The notes beneath the pieces were generated by a model. It did not search any database. It was not told where the DNA came from and saw only the letters and a program-made list of their open reading frames with translations. A stretch of 50,758 bases of DNA from positions 1 through 50,758 of the forward strand of contig JNDT01001810.1 in the NCBI GenBank assembly GCA_000697055.1, in the 5' to 3' direction. The translations under genes and the position numbers were made by a program. Positions 11,844 through 23,434 of the stretch are shown here, piece by piece (the stretch's first letter is position 1; each line of letters opens with the position of its first letter). The DNA comes from Saksenaea vasiformis B4078. Lineage: Eukaryota; Mucoromycota; Mucoromycetes; Mucorales; Saksenaeaceae.

Positions 11844-12677
11844 TGATTATATATATGCACGAATCCGAAGCGCTTCAATTGAAGGTCACGAACATGTTGC
11901 ATTGGCTAACGAATCGGAGTCACGATTTGCTGCTTCTCGATATCTAACCGAGATTGATCAATTCCGTTAGCAAAGTTTTCGACAGCGACGATTGTATAGT
12001 GTATAGGCATCAGCTTACTAACACTTTTTCTAATGTCGGCGTTTTCGTGTTCATGTTGTGACATTTCGTAGCTGTGACACCACGAGCAAGTTCCGACTTC
12101 ACCGTGTCCATAACTAACGAGACGTAAGGCACATCTACTTTACAGATAGCTCATCGTTGTTTCAGGTATCTCGCTATGCTCTCAATTTCTCGATTGCTGC
12201 AAAAAATATTTAACCAAGAACGATTTTGGCCTATCTATAGGTATTCAATCGGTGACAAAGAAGAATTTAAGGGAGCAAAAAGTCAGCTCCCAAGGAAGTA
12301 AGTCGATCTTCTTATCTTAGGTTACTTTCTGTGCGACTGTAACCGTCCAAATATCGAAAATTACTATTTTCCATGAACCTTTTTCAACATGAACGATTCT
12401 TTTTTCCAAATACCAGAATAGCATCCTACAACCTCTAGCAATGGCAGAAGTGTCAGCTAAGGTGATTTATTTTTGTTTGTGCTACTTTTTCTCAGAACAA
12501 GATAGAGAAATAGATACATGTCTAACTTGAGCAACACAGATATTAGACAGCAGGCATAGCTTTTATGTAGTCCAATTTGTTATAAATATTAGGTTTCAAT
12601 CATATAAACGGTCCTGAAGCGAAGATCCACGAAACAGAGAGAATTGTCATAGGACTGTCTGAACGAGTGGGATTTAG
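11844..12677. other. Intergenic, nothing recognised
   Basis: AT-rich sequence with stops in all frames. No family motif or consistent exon chain was seen on either strand. It lies between the dehydrogenase region and repeat copy D. Confidence 0.5.
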
Positions 12678-13318
12678 CAAGTTTATTGAATTATCTTGTA
12701 CGCTACACTAAATAAATCTTGCCTCTCTGGCGAACCAAGTTTACGCTAAAAAAGAATTGAATATGCGGCCATCAGTACATCAATGTCTCGTCTGAAGATT
12801 AATCAACATGCATGAACTTTGATCTTCAGGGGATGCAAAATTTATTCGAGCGGCATAAAATATAGTTCATGGTTAGTAAATGAAGTAATACTCTGGACGT
12901 CATTTCAGTTACCCTGAAGGGTAATCCCGCCCATTGACGGGTGCCAAGCCGTGCACCTGATTCGTTGGGGGCGACGAGAGGTGCCGATGACCCGATGGCA
13001 TAGGAGCGACCATTTTTGAACGGCGCGCAGAGGACTTGAAACAATACATCGTCTGGCAATCTATTGCGGGGGATGAGCGATACTGAATGTGCGTGTGTGA
13101 CGACGTTCACGTACTTTGAGTGTGGACATAAGGCACCAACACGGCCAAGACGGTTCGGGACAGCGATCATGCAGCCTAAACGGCATACAAAAGACGTGAG
13201 TGATCTTGATATGTGATAAAAAAAAGTTGACATCCTTACCGCAGATGTTAAATAGAACAGAGCCAAATGGGGAAGAAAAAAAAGAAAAAGAAGTGGCCCT
13301 TTAAATATGCATCACTTT
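12678..13318 (-). repeat. Dispersed repeat, copy D (minus orientation, near full length)
   Basis: On the minus strand this runs from a TTTAAAGGG head (near 13300) through TTTGGCTCTGTT, AAGGATGTCAA, CGTTTAGGCTGCATGA and CCCGAACCGTCTTGG. It continues through a ACTAACCATGAAC block and GCTCGAATAAATTTTGC, to the terminal part ending near 12678, which reads AATAAATTTT on one strand and TTTATTTAGTGTAGCG on the other. It matches copies B and C end to end, so it helps set the element length at about 620-640 bp. A 146-codon frame runs inside it. Part of its translation (RLGCMIAVPNRLG) recurs in copy C as RLACMTSVPNRPG. Confidence 0.82.
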
Positions 13319-13324
13319 CCGCTA

Positions 13325-13660
13325 CCTGAGGCATTCTTTTTATGTGAGATAAAAGAAACCTATGTTCTCCCACTTTTGCATGAGACGACAGAATCCTGTT
13401 TCTGAGATGTCATTTGCATGAAATAACAAGAACCCGGTCACTGGTACATCCGTTTACACGAAAGCGGCGGTACCCTATCACCAACACTTCCTTTGGCATG
13501 AAGTAAAAGAAATCCGATCATTGCCCCGTCTTTCGCATGAGACAAAGAACCGTACCTTTAACACGAGATAATCGAACCCTAGCTTTAACGCGTCCTTTCC
13601 ATGAGACAATGAAATCCCGTCTCTGACATATATTTTGCCTTAGGTAATGAGAAAGCTACC
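13325..13660 (+). repeat. Degenerate minisatellite, about 45-bp period
   Basis: Six to seven imperfect units follow one another. The recurring core is a TTTGCATGAGACAA-like segment, then GAACCC or GAAATCC, then GTC-T-TGACA or ATT, then (C)GTCTTT leading into the next CATGAGA. Examples start near 13377, 13418, 13496, 13528, 13560 and 13597. Units have diverged to roughly 60-75 percent identity by eye. The array begins at the 5' edge of repeat copy D. No coding role is seen. Confidence 0.6.
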
Positions 13661-13749
13661 AATGACACAAACGTAACATAGAAGGGTATGACACGCAAAT
13701 CATAGCATTCGACGAACTTATGTATCAACGAACCCATACTTGATTCTCT

Positions 13750-13830
13750 TTTTAGCGTAAAAGTGGTTCCTCATGGACGCAAAATTTATATAGATTAGCG
13801 TAAAAAATTGTTCAATAAACAGTATACACG
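13750..13830 (+). repeat. Solo 3' end of the dispersed repeat
   Basis: The sequence carries the terminal block TGGACGCAAAATTTATAT, then GATTAGCGTAAAAAATTG and TTCAATAAACAGTATAC. This matches the last 75 bp of copies B and C in plus orientation. The upstream parts of the element are absent. Confidence 0.75.
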
Positions 13831-14140
13831 CTACACTACACACATCCTAAAATATACCTGTCCCAGAGATAATCCATCTAGGTAAAAGGACTTGCTAATG
13901 TCAAAATAAAGAGGAACACTTAGATATGCGAGATCATAAAGATTTCTAAGCGCTGCATAACGGTTGTCTTTCAATAGCTTGAGCCATGCCACTACGCTGC
14001 GAACACGTTTAAATGCGGCAACAGCAGAAAAAGAATCACGTGCTTGTGTTTTAATTCGCTTGCTGTCGCCCAAAATCAGTCCTCACTTCCAGTTGGACAC
14101 TTGCAAGTCGTACTGGCTCTTCTGTTCAACTTTTCTTAGT

Positions 14141-15008
14141 ATGGCATCCAATCAACCGGTCCATTCGGTCTTGTTTGACAACGCGGCACCTACAAACGCA
14201 GGCTATTACGATTCTGGAGCAACAGCACCATCTAATGCCGATGGTTTGCAATTCTACACTTCGACTTACGATGAACAATACAACACGTCCTACTATAGCA
14301 GCGCGCCTGCAGGTGATATGCGCAGCGCTGGATATGGCTACAGCAACGGCGGTTCCTCTTTTTGGAGTGCATTTGGTACGGGCGGATTTGCAGATGAACC
14401 ACCACTGCTGGAGGAATTGGGTATAAACTTTGATCACATTAGAACAAAGGTATATAGGTCAAATAGGCGGATAAAGAATGAGAGGACACGCGCCTACGTG
14501 CATTCAACTGTAGTAATAATGGGGTGTACTAACTACGTGTATTTTGATTTAGAGCATGGCCGTTTTGAACCCTTTCCGAAAAGTACCTGACACGATCATG
14601 GATGACGCCGACCTTGCCGGACCATTACTTTTCATTTTCTTATTTGGTATCTTTCTTATGTTGTCCGGAAAAGTGCATTTCGGATATATCTATGGTGTCG
14701 GCGTCCTTGGAGTAGCCTCCATTTTTTTGATCTTGAACCTCATGAGCGAAAACGGCGTCGATTGGACAAGAACGGCCAGTGTACTAGGATACTGCTTGCT
14801 TCCGATGGTAATGCTCAGTGGATTCAGCGTCGTGTTGAAATTAGGAGGTTTCGTGGGTCTGGTCTTGTCGGTGGTCAGCATCCTGTGGTGCACGTACTCT
14901 AGCTCAGGCATGTTTACTAGCGTGCTTCATATGACCCAGCAGCGTTATTTAGTTGCATACCCCGTAGGCTTGTTCTATGCCTGTTTTGCTTTGATGACCG
15001 TATTTTAA
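14141..15008 (+). CDS. YIP1: Yip1-family Golgi/ER membrane protein (YIP1/YIPF5)
   Basis: Two exons, 14141-14449 and 14553-15008, give 254 aa. The 103-nt intron is phase 0, starts GTATAT and holds a perfect TACTAAC branch site at about 14526. Yip1 binds Ypt/Rab GTPases and works in ER-to-Golgi vesicle formation. The N-terminal 90 residues are cytosolic and rich in Ser, Tyr, Gly and Asn. The signature follows: LLEELGINFDHIRTK joined to SMAVLNPF, then IMDDADLAGPLLF. Five hydrophobic segments fill the remainder, including HFGYIYGVGVLG and ASVLGYCLLPMV, both hallmarks of the Yip1/YIPF5 subfamily rather than YIPF1-4. An acceptor-like TTTTCTTAG just before the ATG suggests a 5' UTR intron. The TAA at 15006-15008 closes the frame naturally. 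Confidence 0.95.
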
Positions 15009-16174
15009 GCGCGTTATCTTAGAACTGTACATAACAATATTTGATTCACAATCGTTTTAAACAACTAAAATGATAATGGTTTCGCATTCCTCAGTGAGAC
15101 TGGGTAATTGAGGTTAATGAAAGGAGGAGAGCGGCTTTTGAATGACCACTACTATAGACGCTCCAACTCCAAAAGTCGAGACATATTTTATTACTCCTGG
15201 TATTGGGCAGAGACAGTGGAAAGCAGTAGGCCCTGAAGAGATTATGAAATAATATCCATGTATAGAAACGATTACCATGACCTAGGCACGGTCTACCCAG
15301 AAATAAAAAGATAAGAGAAGTTGTACATGCTTTTGATATAGCAAACTTGACACGACAGCATGTTATTACTGTTGCTGATCATCAGAATGGGAACAGGACA
15401 TGCTGAGACAACGAGGCCTACCGTTATCAACCGGCACATTGTCTTCAATTATTTTCTTTTTGTCATGACTCAAGACACATGAAAATTTTTGGCTCCCTAT
15501 TAATCTCAAAGGTGCACCACCTAAATGAGAATCGAATAAAATGCTGATCGCTTAAATGGTGAAACTCTTAGCTATTTTTACTGTTTGAAACAATGTGAAG
15601 CACCCAAAAATTGAGACCGTGCTTGGAAACGTTCACCATAGGACTCAACTCTCAAAGATCGTTACTGATCCTTCAAACCTCCAAGTGCGCTGCAGACGAA
15701 AAGCAATTACTATGTCATTATCACGGTCGGGACTTTCTCGCAAAGAGAAGGCTCTCGTGAGCCAAAGTCTTTTGGAAGCTTGATGTGTGTGGTATCTGAA
15801 TAAATTAAACTAAAGGAATATAGATCAAACTCTTCGAAACTGAAGGACATCCTTGGTTCGATTTTCTGGAACTAACATCTTTACGAAATGTTCTCTCAAC
15901 CGTATACAGTTACGATAATCCTTACTAGGTTGGCAGCGCTATCTTGTTAATGACCTCCTTGATAGCTGGAAAGCTTTATCTGTAACATTTATCGACATAT
16001 TACTTTGGACAAGAAAGACTCCGTTTATCTCCCAATTGCGTCCATACAGCTAAATAGTTTATCCGGGAAAAAATTTGAGACGCCGCCGTGTTGGCAAAGG
16101 CAACCCTTTGAACAAACGTCACGTACTGCCACCTTTCTTTTCGTTTTGGTCATTTTCAGCAGCCAGATTCAGCC
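15009..16174. other. Intergenic, no supported gene
   Basis: About 1.2 kb between YIP1 and the BAF60 gene. Only short frames are present (for example 15595-15783 plus), without motif or splice context. A CAG at about 16158-16160, seventeen bases before the next ATG, may be the acceptor of a 5' intron of the BAF60 gene, so leader exons may lie here. Confidence 0.45.
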
Positions 16175-17981
16175 ATGCAGCAACAACCACCCATGTTTCA
16201 ACAGCATCCTGCGGGCATGCCGCAGGGTAATGTCATGCCTCAGCAGGGGATGCCTGGCAGTGTTCAGTTCAGAAAACGACCCAGTGAGACGGATTCATTG
16301 GCCAAGCACATCAAGTTTGTGAAAACGCGGAAGTTCATGAATGTATTCTCTGACTTGCTTCTGTAAACGCTAGGAAGAAACGACCTACTGATCGCAATAT
16401 GCCGCCGAAGGTAGAATTCCCTTTTCGTTATTGTGACTGATGTGAGGGTGGATAGATCGAGGCTTTTGTGCCAGAGTCGAAACTATACACCGAACTTACC
16501 GAGTTCGAGAAGAAGTTGGATGCTACCATCATGAGAAAGAGATTGGACATCCAAGAAGCTCTTGGAAAGCCAACAAAGGTGACTTGATTACTTTCTGTGG
16601 CGCTGGCTAAATAGTTTCAAAAGGTCAAGCGTACGTTACGAATTTTCATATCCAATACTTCCGCAGATCAACTTGCATCGCAACAGAATGTGGATGATGA
16701 GAACGCGTTCGATCTGAATAGTGGAAATGCGCCATCGTGGACGTTGAAGATTGAAGGAAGACTTCTGGATGTATGGATTTTGCTGTGTGTAGTATGATGT
16801 TTGCTGACGGTTCTCTAGCCACCAATTCCTACAAAGAAAGCGCAGCCGGTACAAAAATTCACGTCATTTTTCCGATCCATTATTGTAGAATTAGAAAGAG
16901 ATCCTAATATGTACCCGGAGGGTAACATTGTAGAGGTCCGTGGATGAAGAGATCATTCAATGCATACTCATCGTTTCCTACCAATCAGTGGCACAAACAA
17001 CCGAATGCTGCAGAATATGATGGCGTAGAAATCAAACGAAAGGGAGATATCAATGTGAATGCCCGCATTATTCTGGATCCAGACTACAACCCTCAGAAAT
17101 TCAAATTAAGTTCACCATTGGCCGATCTATTGGACCTGAAATTAGAAACGAAGCCTGTCATTGTTATGCGTTTATGGGAATACGTCAAGGTTAGCCTCTC
17201 TTTTCTTGTTGATTCTGAAGCGAAAAGTGAGGATCTAATTGTAAAACAGAACCACAAACTACAGGATGCAGAAGACAAGCGAGTCATCCACTGTGATCCA
17301 AGGCTGCTTCAGGTAGGGGTTAATCTTTCTAGTGTACTTTGTAACCGTCTTTCAAACGTCTAGCTATTTGGTGCTCCTCGAATCCACTTTTCACAACTGC
17401 CAGAGCTTATTAACCATCATTTGGCGAAACCTGATCCCATTGTGTTGAGTTATACTATTCGGTGAGATAGTATTGCGGTGTATTCCGAATGTTATTGACC
17501 GAACGGAATAGCGTTGACAAGGAATTCCATCAATCACCCAAAGCCTATGATATCAACGTTGAGCTTGATAGTGTTGTCCGACAAAAGATGATGAATATCG
17601 TTTCATCAACCCAAATCCAAAAAGACGTTATGGCACTAGATGACAAGATTGTCCAATGCGTACAAAGCATTAACAATTCCAAGATAAAACGTGACTTCTT
17701 AATGCAGTTTGCCCAACATCCCATCGAATTTATCAACAAATGGATCGCAAGTCAAGCAAGAGATTTGGAGGTGATCCTCGGAGAAAGCAAAGTCAATTTG
17801 GAAGAAATGAGGCAAGCTGATTTCTACAAACAACCTTGGGTGAAGGAGGCTGTGTTCCATTATCTTACATCAAAGGTAAATTCGAAACGAGTGTGAGATC
17901 AGTATATCGATGATGTGTATTTTCTAGACTCAACAGCGGATGCAAGAACTCTTGAATGCGCAACGAGGTCAGCAGCAATAG
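16175..17981 (+). CDS. SWI/SNF chromatin-remodelling subunit, BAF60/SMARCD (Snf12/Rsc6) family
   Basis: Ten exons: 16175-16314, 16374-16410, 16456-16578, 16624-16770, 16819-16935, 16989-17189, 17250-17312, 17364-17461, 17512-17875, 17928-17981; 447 aa. The protein is a core scaffold subunit of SWI/SNF or RSC. After a Gln/Met/Pro-rich N terminus comes [12 protein letters not shown], then [16 protein letters not shown] and LRIFISNT, which are the most conserved BAF60 blocks. The SWIB/MDM2-type domain covers about residues 225-300 ([15 protein letters not shown] to [16 protein letters not shown]). The C-terminal part has [24 protein letters not shown] and [15 protein letters not shown]. Introns are 45-60 nt; the one at 17190-17249 has no stop and length 60, so it could be mistaken for coding. 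The frame is open for a few codons upstream of the ATG after a TTTTCAG, so a further N-terminal exon is possible. Confidence 0.93.
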
Positions 17982-18217
17982 GCAGACGTAATAATATCTT
18001 CTACTGAAATAAAATGATTTGAAATGAATGTTCGCGTCAAATAAATATTACGTTCAGATTGAATATATTTTGCGCTGGAAAGTGATGCGTCTATGCGCTG
18101 AGAAGTGATTCATTGTGCCTGGATGACCTGAGTATTGCATTGGAGTGCTCATTGGATCAGCGATGGATCTCTCAGTATCCCATCGGAAGCAGCAAAAATG
18201 TCTCACGATGAGGACAG

Positions 18218-18825
18218 GCTCCACCCAAAATGATCCGTATTTAAAGGCACGCATGAATTCTTTTTTTTTCTTTGGTTCTGTCTTTTCCAAAAAACATCCC
18301 GGTAAGGATGTCAATTCTTCGAAATGTATACAGGATCGTTCATTCTCCATGTTTACATTTTAGCCTACAAGACCTCTGTTCTGAACCACCTTGGCTGAGT
18401 GAGCTCCCTCTGTCATATTCGGTAGTGAAATGATATCCATTTGTATGCACAGTCGTCACTCATTCTTACATCCTTCAAGTCCTCTGTAGTGCTATCAAAC
18501 TCGGCCTTATGGCCATTTTCCACTTTCACCGGGCCCACCGGTCCAGGTGCGGCGCCGGCTCCCATTATTAAGTGGGAATACCCTTCGGGGGTAAGTGAGA
18601 TGACATCAAAGTATTTTCCATTTACTAACCGTGAATGAATTTTTATGCTGCTCGAATAAATTTTGGGTCCATCTGGGGACCAGGTTGATGTAAGTAAAGT
18701 ATTATTTGTCGCCAACCTATATACTGATAACCGCATATTTCATCCCTTCCTTAGCACAAAACTGGCTCTTGATGGACGCAAAGTTTATATAGAGTAGCGT
18801 AAAAGTTCATTCAATAAACAGTATG
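18218..18825 (+). repeat. Dispersed repeat, copy B (plus orientation, near full length)
   Basis: Starts with GATCCGTATTTAAAGG at about 18224, then a T-run with CTTTGGTTCTGTC, CCGGTAAGGATGTCAATT, TTTTAGCCTACAAGACC and CTGTTCTGAACCACCTTGG. The 3' half contains CTTCGGGGGTAAGTGAGATG and CCATTTACTAACCGTGAATG, then the inverted pair AATAAATTTTGGGTCCA (about 18655) and TGGACGCAAAGTTTAT (about 18773). It ends TTCAATAAACAGTAT. On the minus strand, frame 18413-18736 translates a peptide (HSRLVNGKYFDVISLTP) that recurs in copy C, so some antisense coding or strong sequence constraint is shared. Confidence 0.85.
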
Positions 18826-18870
18826 TAGATTGGATGCAAATCCATCCAACAAACAGTTTAAAAACGAAGA

Positions 18871-19988
18871 CTACACCCAGAATTTAATACAAGTGGGTGC
18901 AGCATGTTCTAACGTCTGAACGGGTATCAGGCGACCTGTTTCTTGATCGATCTTAAATACGCTGATATTATCGGATTCCTACCAGAAACAGCAAGGTTAT
19001 CAATCCATGGTTTTGCAGACAGTTATCTTCTTACCATATTTCCGACTAGCATATACCCGCCTGTAGGGTCGATAGTGAAATGGCGAGGGTGTTTCCCCCC
19101 ACAACTATTATGACAGACATGCGTCAACTTGCCTGTTTGTGGATCGATCTTGTAAACTGCAATAGAATCGTGGCCACGCATGGATGCATACAAAAATCGA
19201 CCATTTGGTGTGATATCAATCTCTGAGCCGAGATTCTGACCTGCAAAATCTTCGGGAAGGCCTCGGACACGTTGGATTTCGTTGAATTTTCCATCCTCAA
19301 AAGTAAGCGCAAAGATGATATTTGACAGCTCCCCGACGACATAACAAAGTGTCGGATGGACAGGCGAGAAAACCAGGTGACGAGGGCCAGTACCGTCTGG
19401 GAATCTAAATGTACTTGTATATTCAAGCGTGCCGTTTTGTTGATCAAACGCGTAAATAGCTGCAACATCACAGCCTAGATCCATAGACACTGCCCATTTT
19501 TGCGTGGGATCCAAATCAATCGAGTGTGCATGAGGTCTTTCTTGGCGGTCGCTGATAACAAGAGTCTCCACTTGATCGTGACGGGAAACAGCTGGCTTTC
19601 CGATAGACGGTTTTAACGGCAAGCTGGCGACAGAACCGCCGTTGTAGTTCGCCACTAGGAGAAAGTTGGAGCCACGGTCCACAGCAGCATGACAAGGGTG
19701 CTCTCCTCCGGAGGGTTGTTCTCCGATAAGACTCAAGGTATTATCAGCTTTACGTTTGTACATGGATACGTAGCCGGTATTTTCACCCTCGTATTTTGCC
19801 ACCTCGTTAACAGCGCAAAGGTACTGTTCCGAGGTATTTGTGGCAAAGTAAGATGGGTTGCTGGATGATACAACTGCAAGATGACGATTCGCCAATCGCC
19901 CGGTAGTGATGTCAAAATCGTAGGCATAGATTCCTTGGTTCTTATCGCTGGAATAGCCAGAAACGTAGACTAGGTACATGTTGCTCAT
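18871..19988 (-). CDS. Lactonase, seven-bladed beta-propeller (6-phosphogluconolactonase-like)
   Basis: Two exons on the minus strand: 19035-19988 (318 codons) and 18871-18978 (36 codons); the 56-nt intron (GTAAGA to GGTAG) is phase 0. The product is 353 aa. The family (Pfam lactonase, 10-bladed by old name, 7-bladed by structure) includes bacterial YbhE/Pgl, which hydrolyses 6-phosphogluconolactone, and fungal muconate-cycle lactonases. Propeller repeats are visible: VSGYSSDKNQGIYAYDFD near the N terminus, GGEHPCHAAVDRGSNFLLVANYNGGSV, and RPHAHSIDLDP with the conserved histidines. Further on are GTGPRHLVFSP, GRFLYASMRGHDSIAVYKID, and GGKHPRHFTIDPTGGYMLVGN, completed by the second exon as SDNISVFKIDQETGRL. 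No signal peptide is seen, so it is probably cytosolic. The exact substrate is unproved. The 3' end abuts repeat copy B. Confidence 0.9.
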
Positions 19989-20936
19989 GAGGAGGCGCTG
20001 TGCTTGAGTGCTGACGAATGCAAGACGGAAGCGGAGTTTGTCCGTAAATCCAGTAACCCATATCAGTTCATATGACGGTCAAGGCAACCCGCATGAATAC
20101 ATGTCGCAATGCAGATTCGATATCACTATCGGAAACGCTTAATAGAATGCATTGATATATGATCAGTATACATCAAAACACAAAAACGCCCAACGTAAAG
20201 CATTGGTAAACTGGACTGAAGAAATCAGAGAAAAGTCCTTCTCGACAACCATTATCTACTTTTAGTAATGCAATGTAAATGATATATGATGGCGGATTCA
20301 GATGTTCATTCATATGTGCATATGGCGCTTATGTAATATTCTGTGACTTGGATAAAAAGGCTTCTGGAGGGAAAGTCCCTAGATCCTTGTGATTGAAAAG
20401 GACAAAGTTCAGATGAAGATCTTGTCGCACGAAATGGGTACATCGTTTTCCAGGTCAATTATGGGGACGTAGTCGCTGAGGGGATTACCCAATAACAACC
20501 GTAGTTGGCCCTAGTTCCTCATATCAGCAGTGACAGTGGAATCTTTGTTTGTAGATGCTGTTCAAAGTCATTTTTTTTTCAGGTCATTGTACAGTACTAT
20601 CGAAATCGATTGATGCGGAACTCATGGTCTTTTGAACAATTTATTGTCCGGGATGGCATACAGCTGCGGTCCTCTGATTTACTTGATCTAGGCAAACGGC
20701 AAATACTGTAAATTTGGACGCAAGCCCTTATGATATGCTTCCAGAGATCTTCAAAAATTAAATTTACACGCAACAGTCATGTCACTTTGTGACATATACA
20801 CAAACTGAATACTTGACGAGAAAGAGACTTCAACGCTCCATTTAACCGATATCTATCACTACCAATGTGGGAACTACCGCCTCATTACGGAAAATATTTG
20901 TAAAAGACAAGTAATGTTTCTTAAAGTAACACATCT
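19989..20936. other. Intergenic, nothing recognised
   Basis: About 950 bp between the divergent-side start of the lactonase and the 3' end of the F-box gene. The plus-strand frame at 20505-20711 has no motif. One stretch near 20708 (TTGGACGCAA) resembles the TGGACGCA core of the dispersed repeat but without its flanks. Confidence 0.45.
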
Positions 20937-22659
20937 TTACCATGAAAACGAAGATTTTTCCAATTCAACGCTACCATATACTAGCTCTCTTTGTAACATC
21001 AAGCTTTGTATGGATCTACAACGAAATGATAATATCGATCCTCCACTTGTATCCAATACTTGCGTGTTTCCCTTTTGCAGATTTTCTTCTACAGATGTCA
21101 CGAGAGATTTTATGGCTATTTCATCTTTCTTTGACCTCTTGACGATACTACGATTGCCTTTTACGCTTAGCCGATAGCATCTCATCCACCCAAGGAAGTC
21201 ATCTCTGTCCATTGTCCCATGACACCGCCCCAGTCGTTCCAAAAGCCGCTCGGTTTTTTCCGTCTGTGTCACTCTGAAAACATCAGCGAGACGGTCTCTA
21301 GTAATGACTTCCAACTTAAGTGCTGTGAGACTTGTGTAGGGCATGTCTATCTCTACTGAAACAGGTTTGGAAATTGCTCCGATAAAGTATTGAAAATGAG
21401 AAAGGCTGCGGCAACGTTTTGACACATACACAAAGGCTTCGTTTTCTACGCGTAGAACCCCAAAAAGCTGCAACGTTTGCAAAGAGTGCTGGCTCTCTTC
21501 TGTGACATTTCTATTGACCGTAAGAGTACATGTGCTGATAACTAGCGATTTCAAATGCTGTAGGTGGTCCAGGATCTGATCGATTGCAACACTTCCCCGA
21601 AAGAGCTGTAGTTGAAGATCTACCAAAAAGGGGCAAGCGGTGGGAGAGTTAGGTATCCCCAAATTGAGATCTGACAAACGCAAAGCCTTAAACCGAGGAC
21701 AAAACTGCAGAATGCCCAATACTATAACAAAGAGAAAAAGTTTACTTTAGCGTTGCAAGATCGATTTGCAGAGCGTGGTCTGTACCTGTGTCCCGAAATT
21801 TTTCTGGTGCCTTTCGTAGAGCAATGACGCCCTCAACACGAAAGTTATTGATTACCAATTTTTCAAGATGTTCATAAGATCGCACAAAAGAGAGAATTTC
21901 TGACCTATCCGCGTTGCTGCCAACGACAGAGATTTCCAGGCTATCGACGTTCGGAAACTTTCGCGTGAAATAAGAGAGATATGCTCCATGGGAGAGCTGC
22001 TCAAACGTTAAACTTTTCAATGTATTGCAAGGGACGACATGATCTGGCAAAGGGCCGCTGATGTTGACACCCTTGATTTGAAGGTCCCTGAGGGACGGTA
22101 GGATACTCGGAAGTAGATCTAGTTCTGATACAGGAACGTTGCCATTCCCGTGGCATAGTTGTAGAACTTGAATGATAGACATCGACTTTAGCATCATCAA
22201 CCAGCCACTAGATGACCTAATTGATACACGTAATCTGCTGAAACAGTCCGATAGAGGAACTAGACGATCGTCTAAGCTGAGGATTTCGGTTTCTGCGAGA
22301 TACTGAAATTCGTGCACAATGTTCTTAAAAGGAGAGCGCCAAAACTTTGTGTAGTTGATCTTAACAAGGAAAGGACAAAGACGCGGAAGGCAGTAGATCT
22401 TCTCATGCGAAAAAGGTATATTCCTTGAAACGTCGAGCGTACGAACATAGCGACCAAGAGGATCGTTCTTCTCCGTTCGCAAAAGTGCATCAAAGAATGA
22501 GCGCAGCTGGCGTCGGTTCTTGATTTGGACGTGGCGGTACAACGATGGCGCCAACGCGCCATTCAAGAAGCGGCAGACCAGTGTGCATGTAGATACGTCC
22601 CTCGGACACAGAAAATCGGTGATTATTTTCAGAATATCACCAGATAGCCTATCAAGCAT
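20937..22659 (-). CDS. F-box/leucine-rich-repeat protein (intact member of the pair)
   Basis: Two exons on the minus strand, 21786-22659 and 20937-21721, give 552 aa. The 64-nt intron starts GTACAG, has CGCTAAAG as a branch-like site and ends TTGTTATAG; joining it restores frame (phase 1). F-box proteins recruit substrates to SCF ubiquitin ligases through Skp1. The F-box is the first 45 residues: LDRLSGDILKIITDFLC then STCTLVCRFLN. The rest is leucine-rich, with irregular LRR-like units (LPSLRDLQIKGVNISG, YEHLEKLVINNF, LQHLKSLVIST, SLQTLQLFGVL), which would form the substrate-binding solenoid. It shares block order and many residues with the plus-strand copy at 23435-25111 (NRRQLRSFFDALL, PRLCPFLV, KFWRSPFK), so the two arose by duplication and now face away from each other. 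The target is unknown. Confidence 0.82.
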
Positions 22660-22754
22660 TACGACTAGGGAAGTAGAGAAAAAAGGAGAAAATAAAACAA
22701 GAAATGCGGCATATTATATCTGTGCTCGGTCGCACAAATCCCAATTATGATAAC

Positions 22755-22994
22755 ATGGTCCAACTTAAGTGTTACAGTAAGTAGCTGCGGACAAAATCTG
22801 CGCAGCCAAGGAAGGATAGAAAGAAGTCCCATGGATGCCTCGGAATTCAATGTTAAATTGACTGTCCAGTCCTTGAACCATTTGTCTGCACTGTGATAGA
22901 TGCGTGCAACCAAGACAATCAAGTGGAGTATCGGGAAACTGGTACGTAAATCACAGCAAAACTTGCGGCTCCACACGGGGATACCAAAATGTTC
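22755..22994 (-). pseudogene. Possible fragment of a third F-box/LRR copy
   Basis: An 80-codon minus-strand frame lies just upstream of the intact F-box gene. It contains LHLIVLVARIYHSA and then GLLSILPWLRRFCPQLLTVTLK. This has the same order as the middle of the plus-strand F-box copy (LHLVYLKIDHINRYIHYAES, then WLLCSLPQLKVLTIT). After GAC-CAT the sequence reads GTTATC and runs as a pyrimidine-rich stretch to CCCTAG directly before the F-box start. This looks like an intron boundary, so it may instead be an upstream exon. Similarity is weak and judged by eye. Confidence 0.3.
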
Positions 22995-23434
22995 TTATTC
23001 GAGTTTCACAGGAAACGGAGGAGGTACGAAAGAGAATAGATCTTGTCAGATGAAATATTCAAATTTTGTTGCTACAGCAAAACTGCCCGTATAACGGGCA
23101 AGAGGGGCCGTCTTCTTTGCTTGCAGCAGGGTACCAAAGCCCAACCGTAGCTGTTAGCGGTCCTTGATGCGAACACGCGGATGCGAACACGTTGATACAG
23201 TTTAGCCCGAAGAGTCATTCAACGGGGGCCATACGCGTGCAGTGGAAATGCCTTTCTGAAGCGAGAGATAAACTATCACTGTCCCGACTTTCCCAAGTAG
23301 TCAATCTAGCATCATAAAAATGCGGAGTAAAAAGTGTGTGGCACCCTTTATACCGCAGTTGGTTGCCATAACAACGAACCAGAATCTATATAAATGGTAT
23401 TTCTTCCTTTACTTTTGTGTATACCTTGTCAACG

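Noticed and set aside
13325..13660. Minisatellite considered as a CRISPR-like array
   Set aside because: Units are diverged throughout with no invariant repeat and variable spacer pattern, and the organism is eukaryotic.
16615..16623. Alternative acceptor in the BAF60 gene adding three residues (FQK)
   Set aside because: The CTAAAT branch-like site is too close to that AG; the next AG at 16622-16623 fits better, though both keep frame.
21722..21745. 24-nt intron between the two F-box frames (GTAAAC to TATAG)
   Set aside because: Its removal does not bring the second frame into register. The GTACAG donor further upstream gives a normal 64-nt intron that does.
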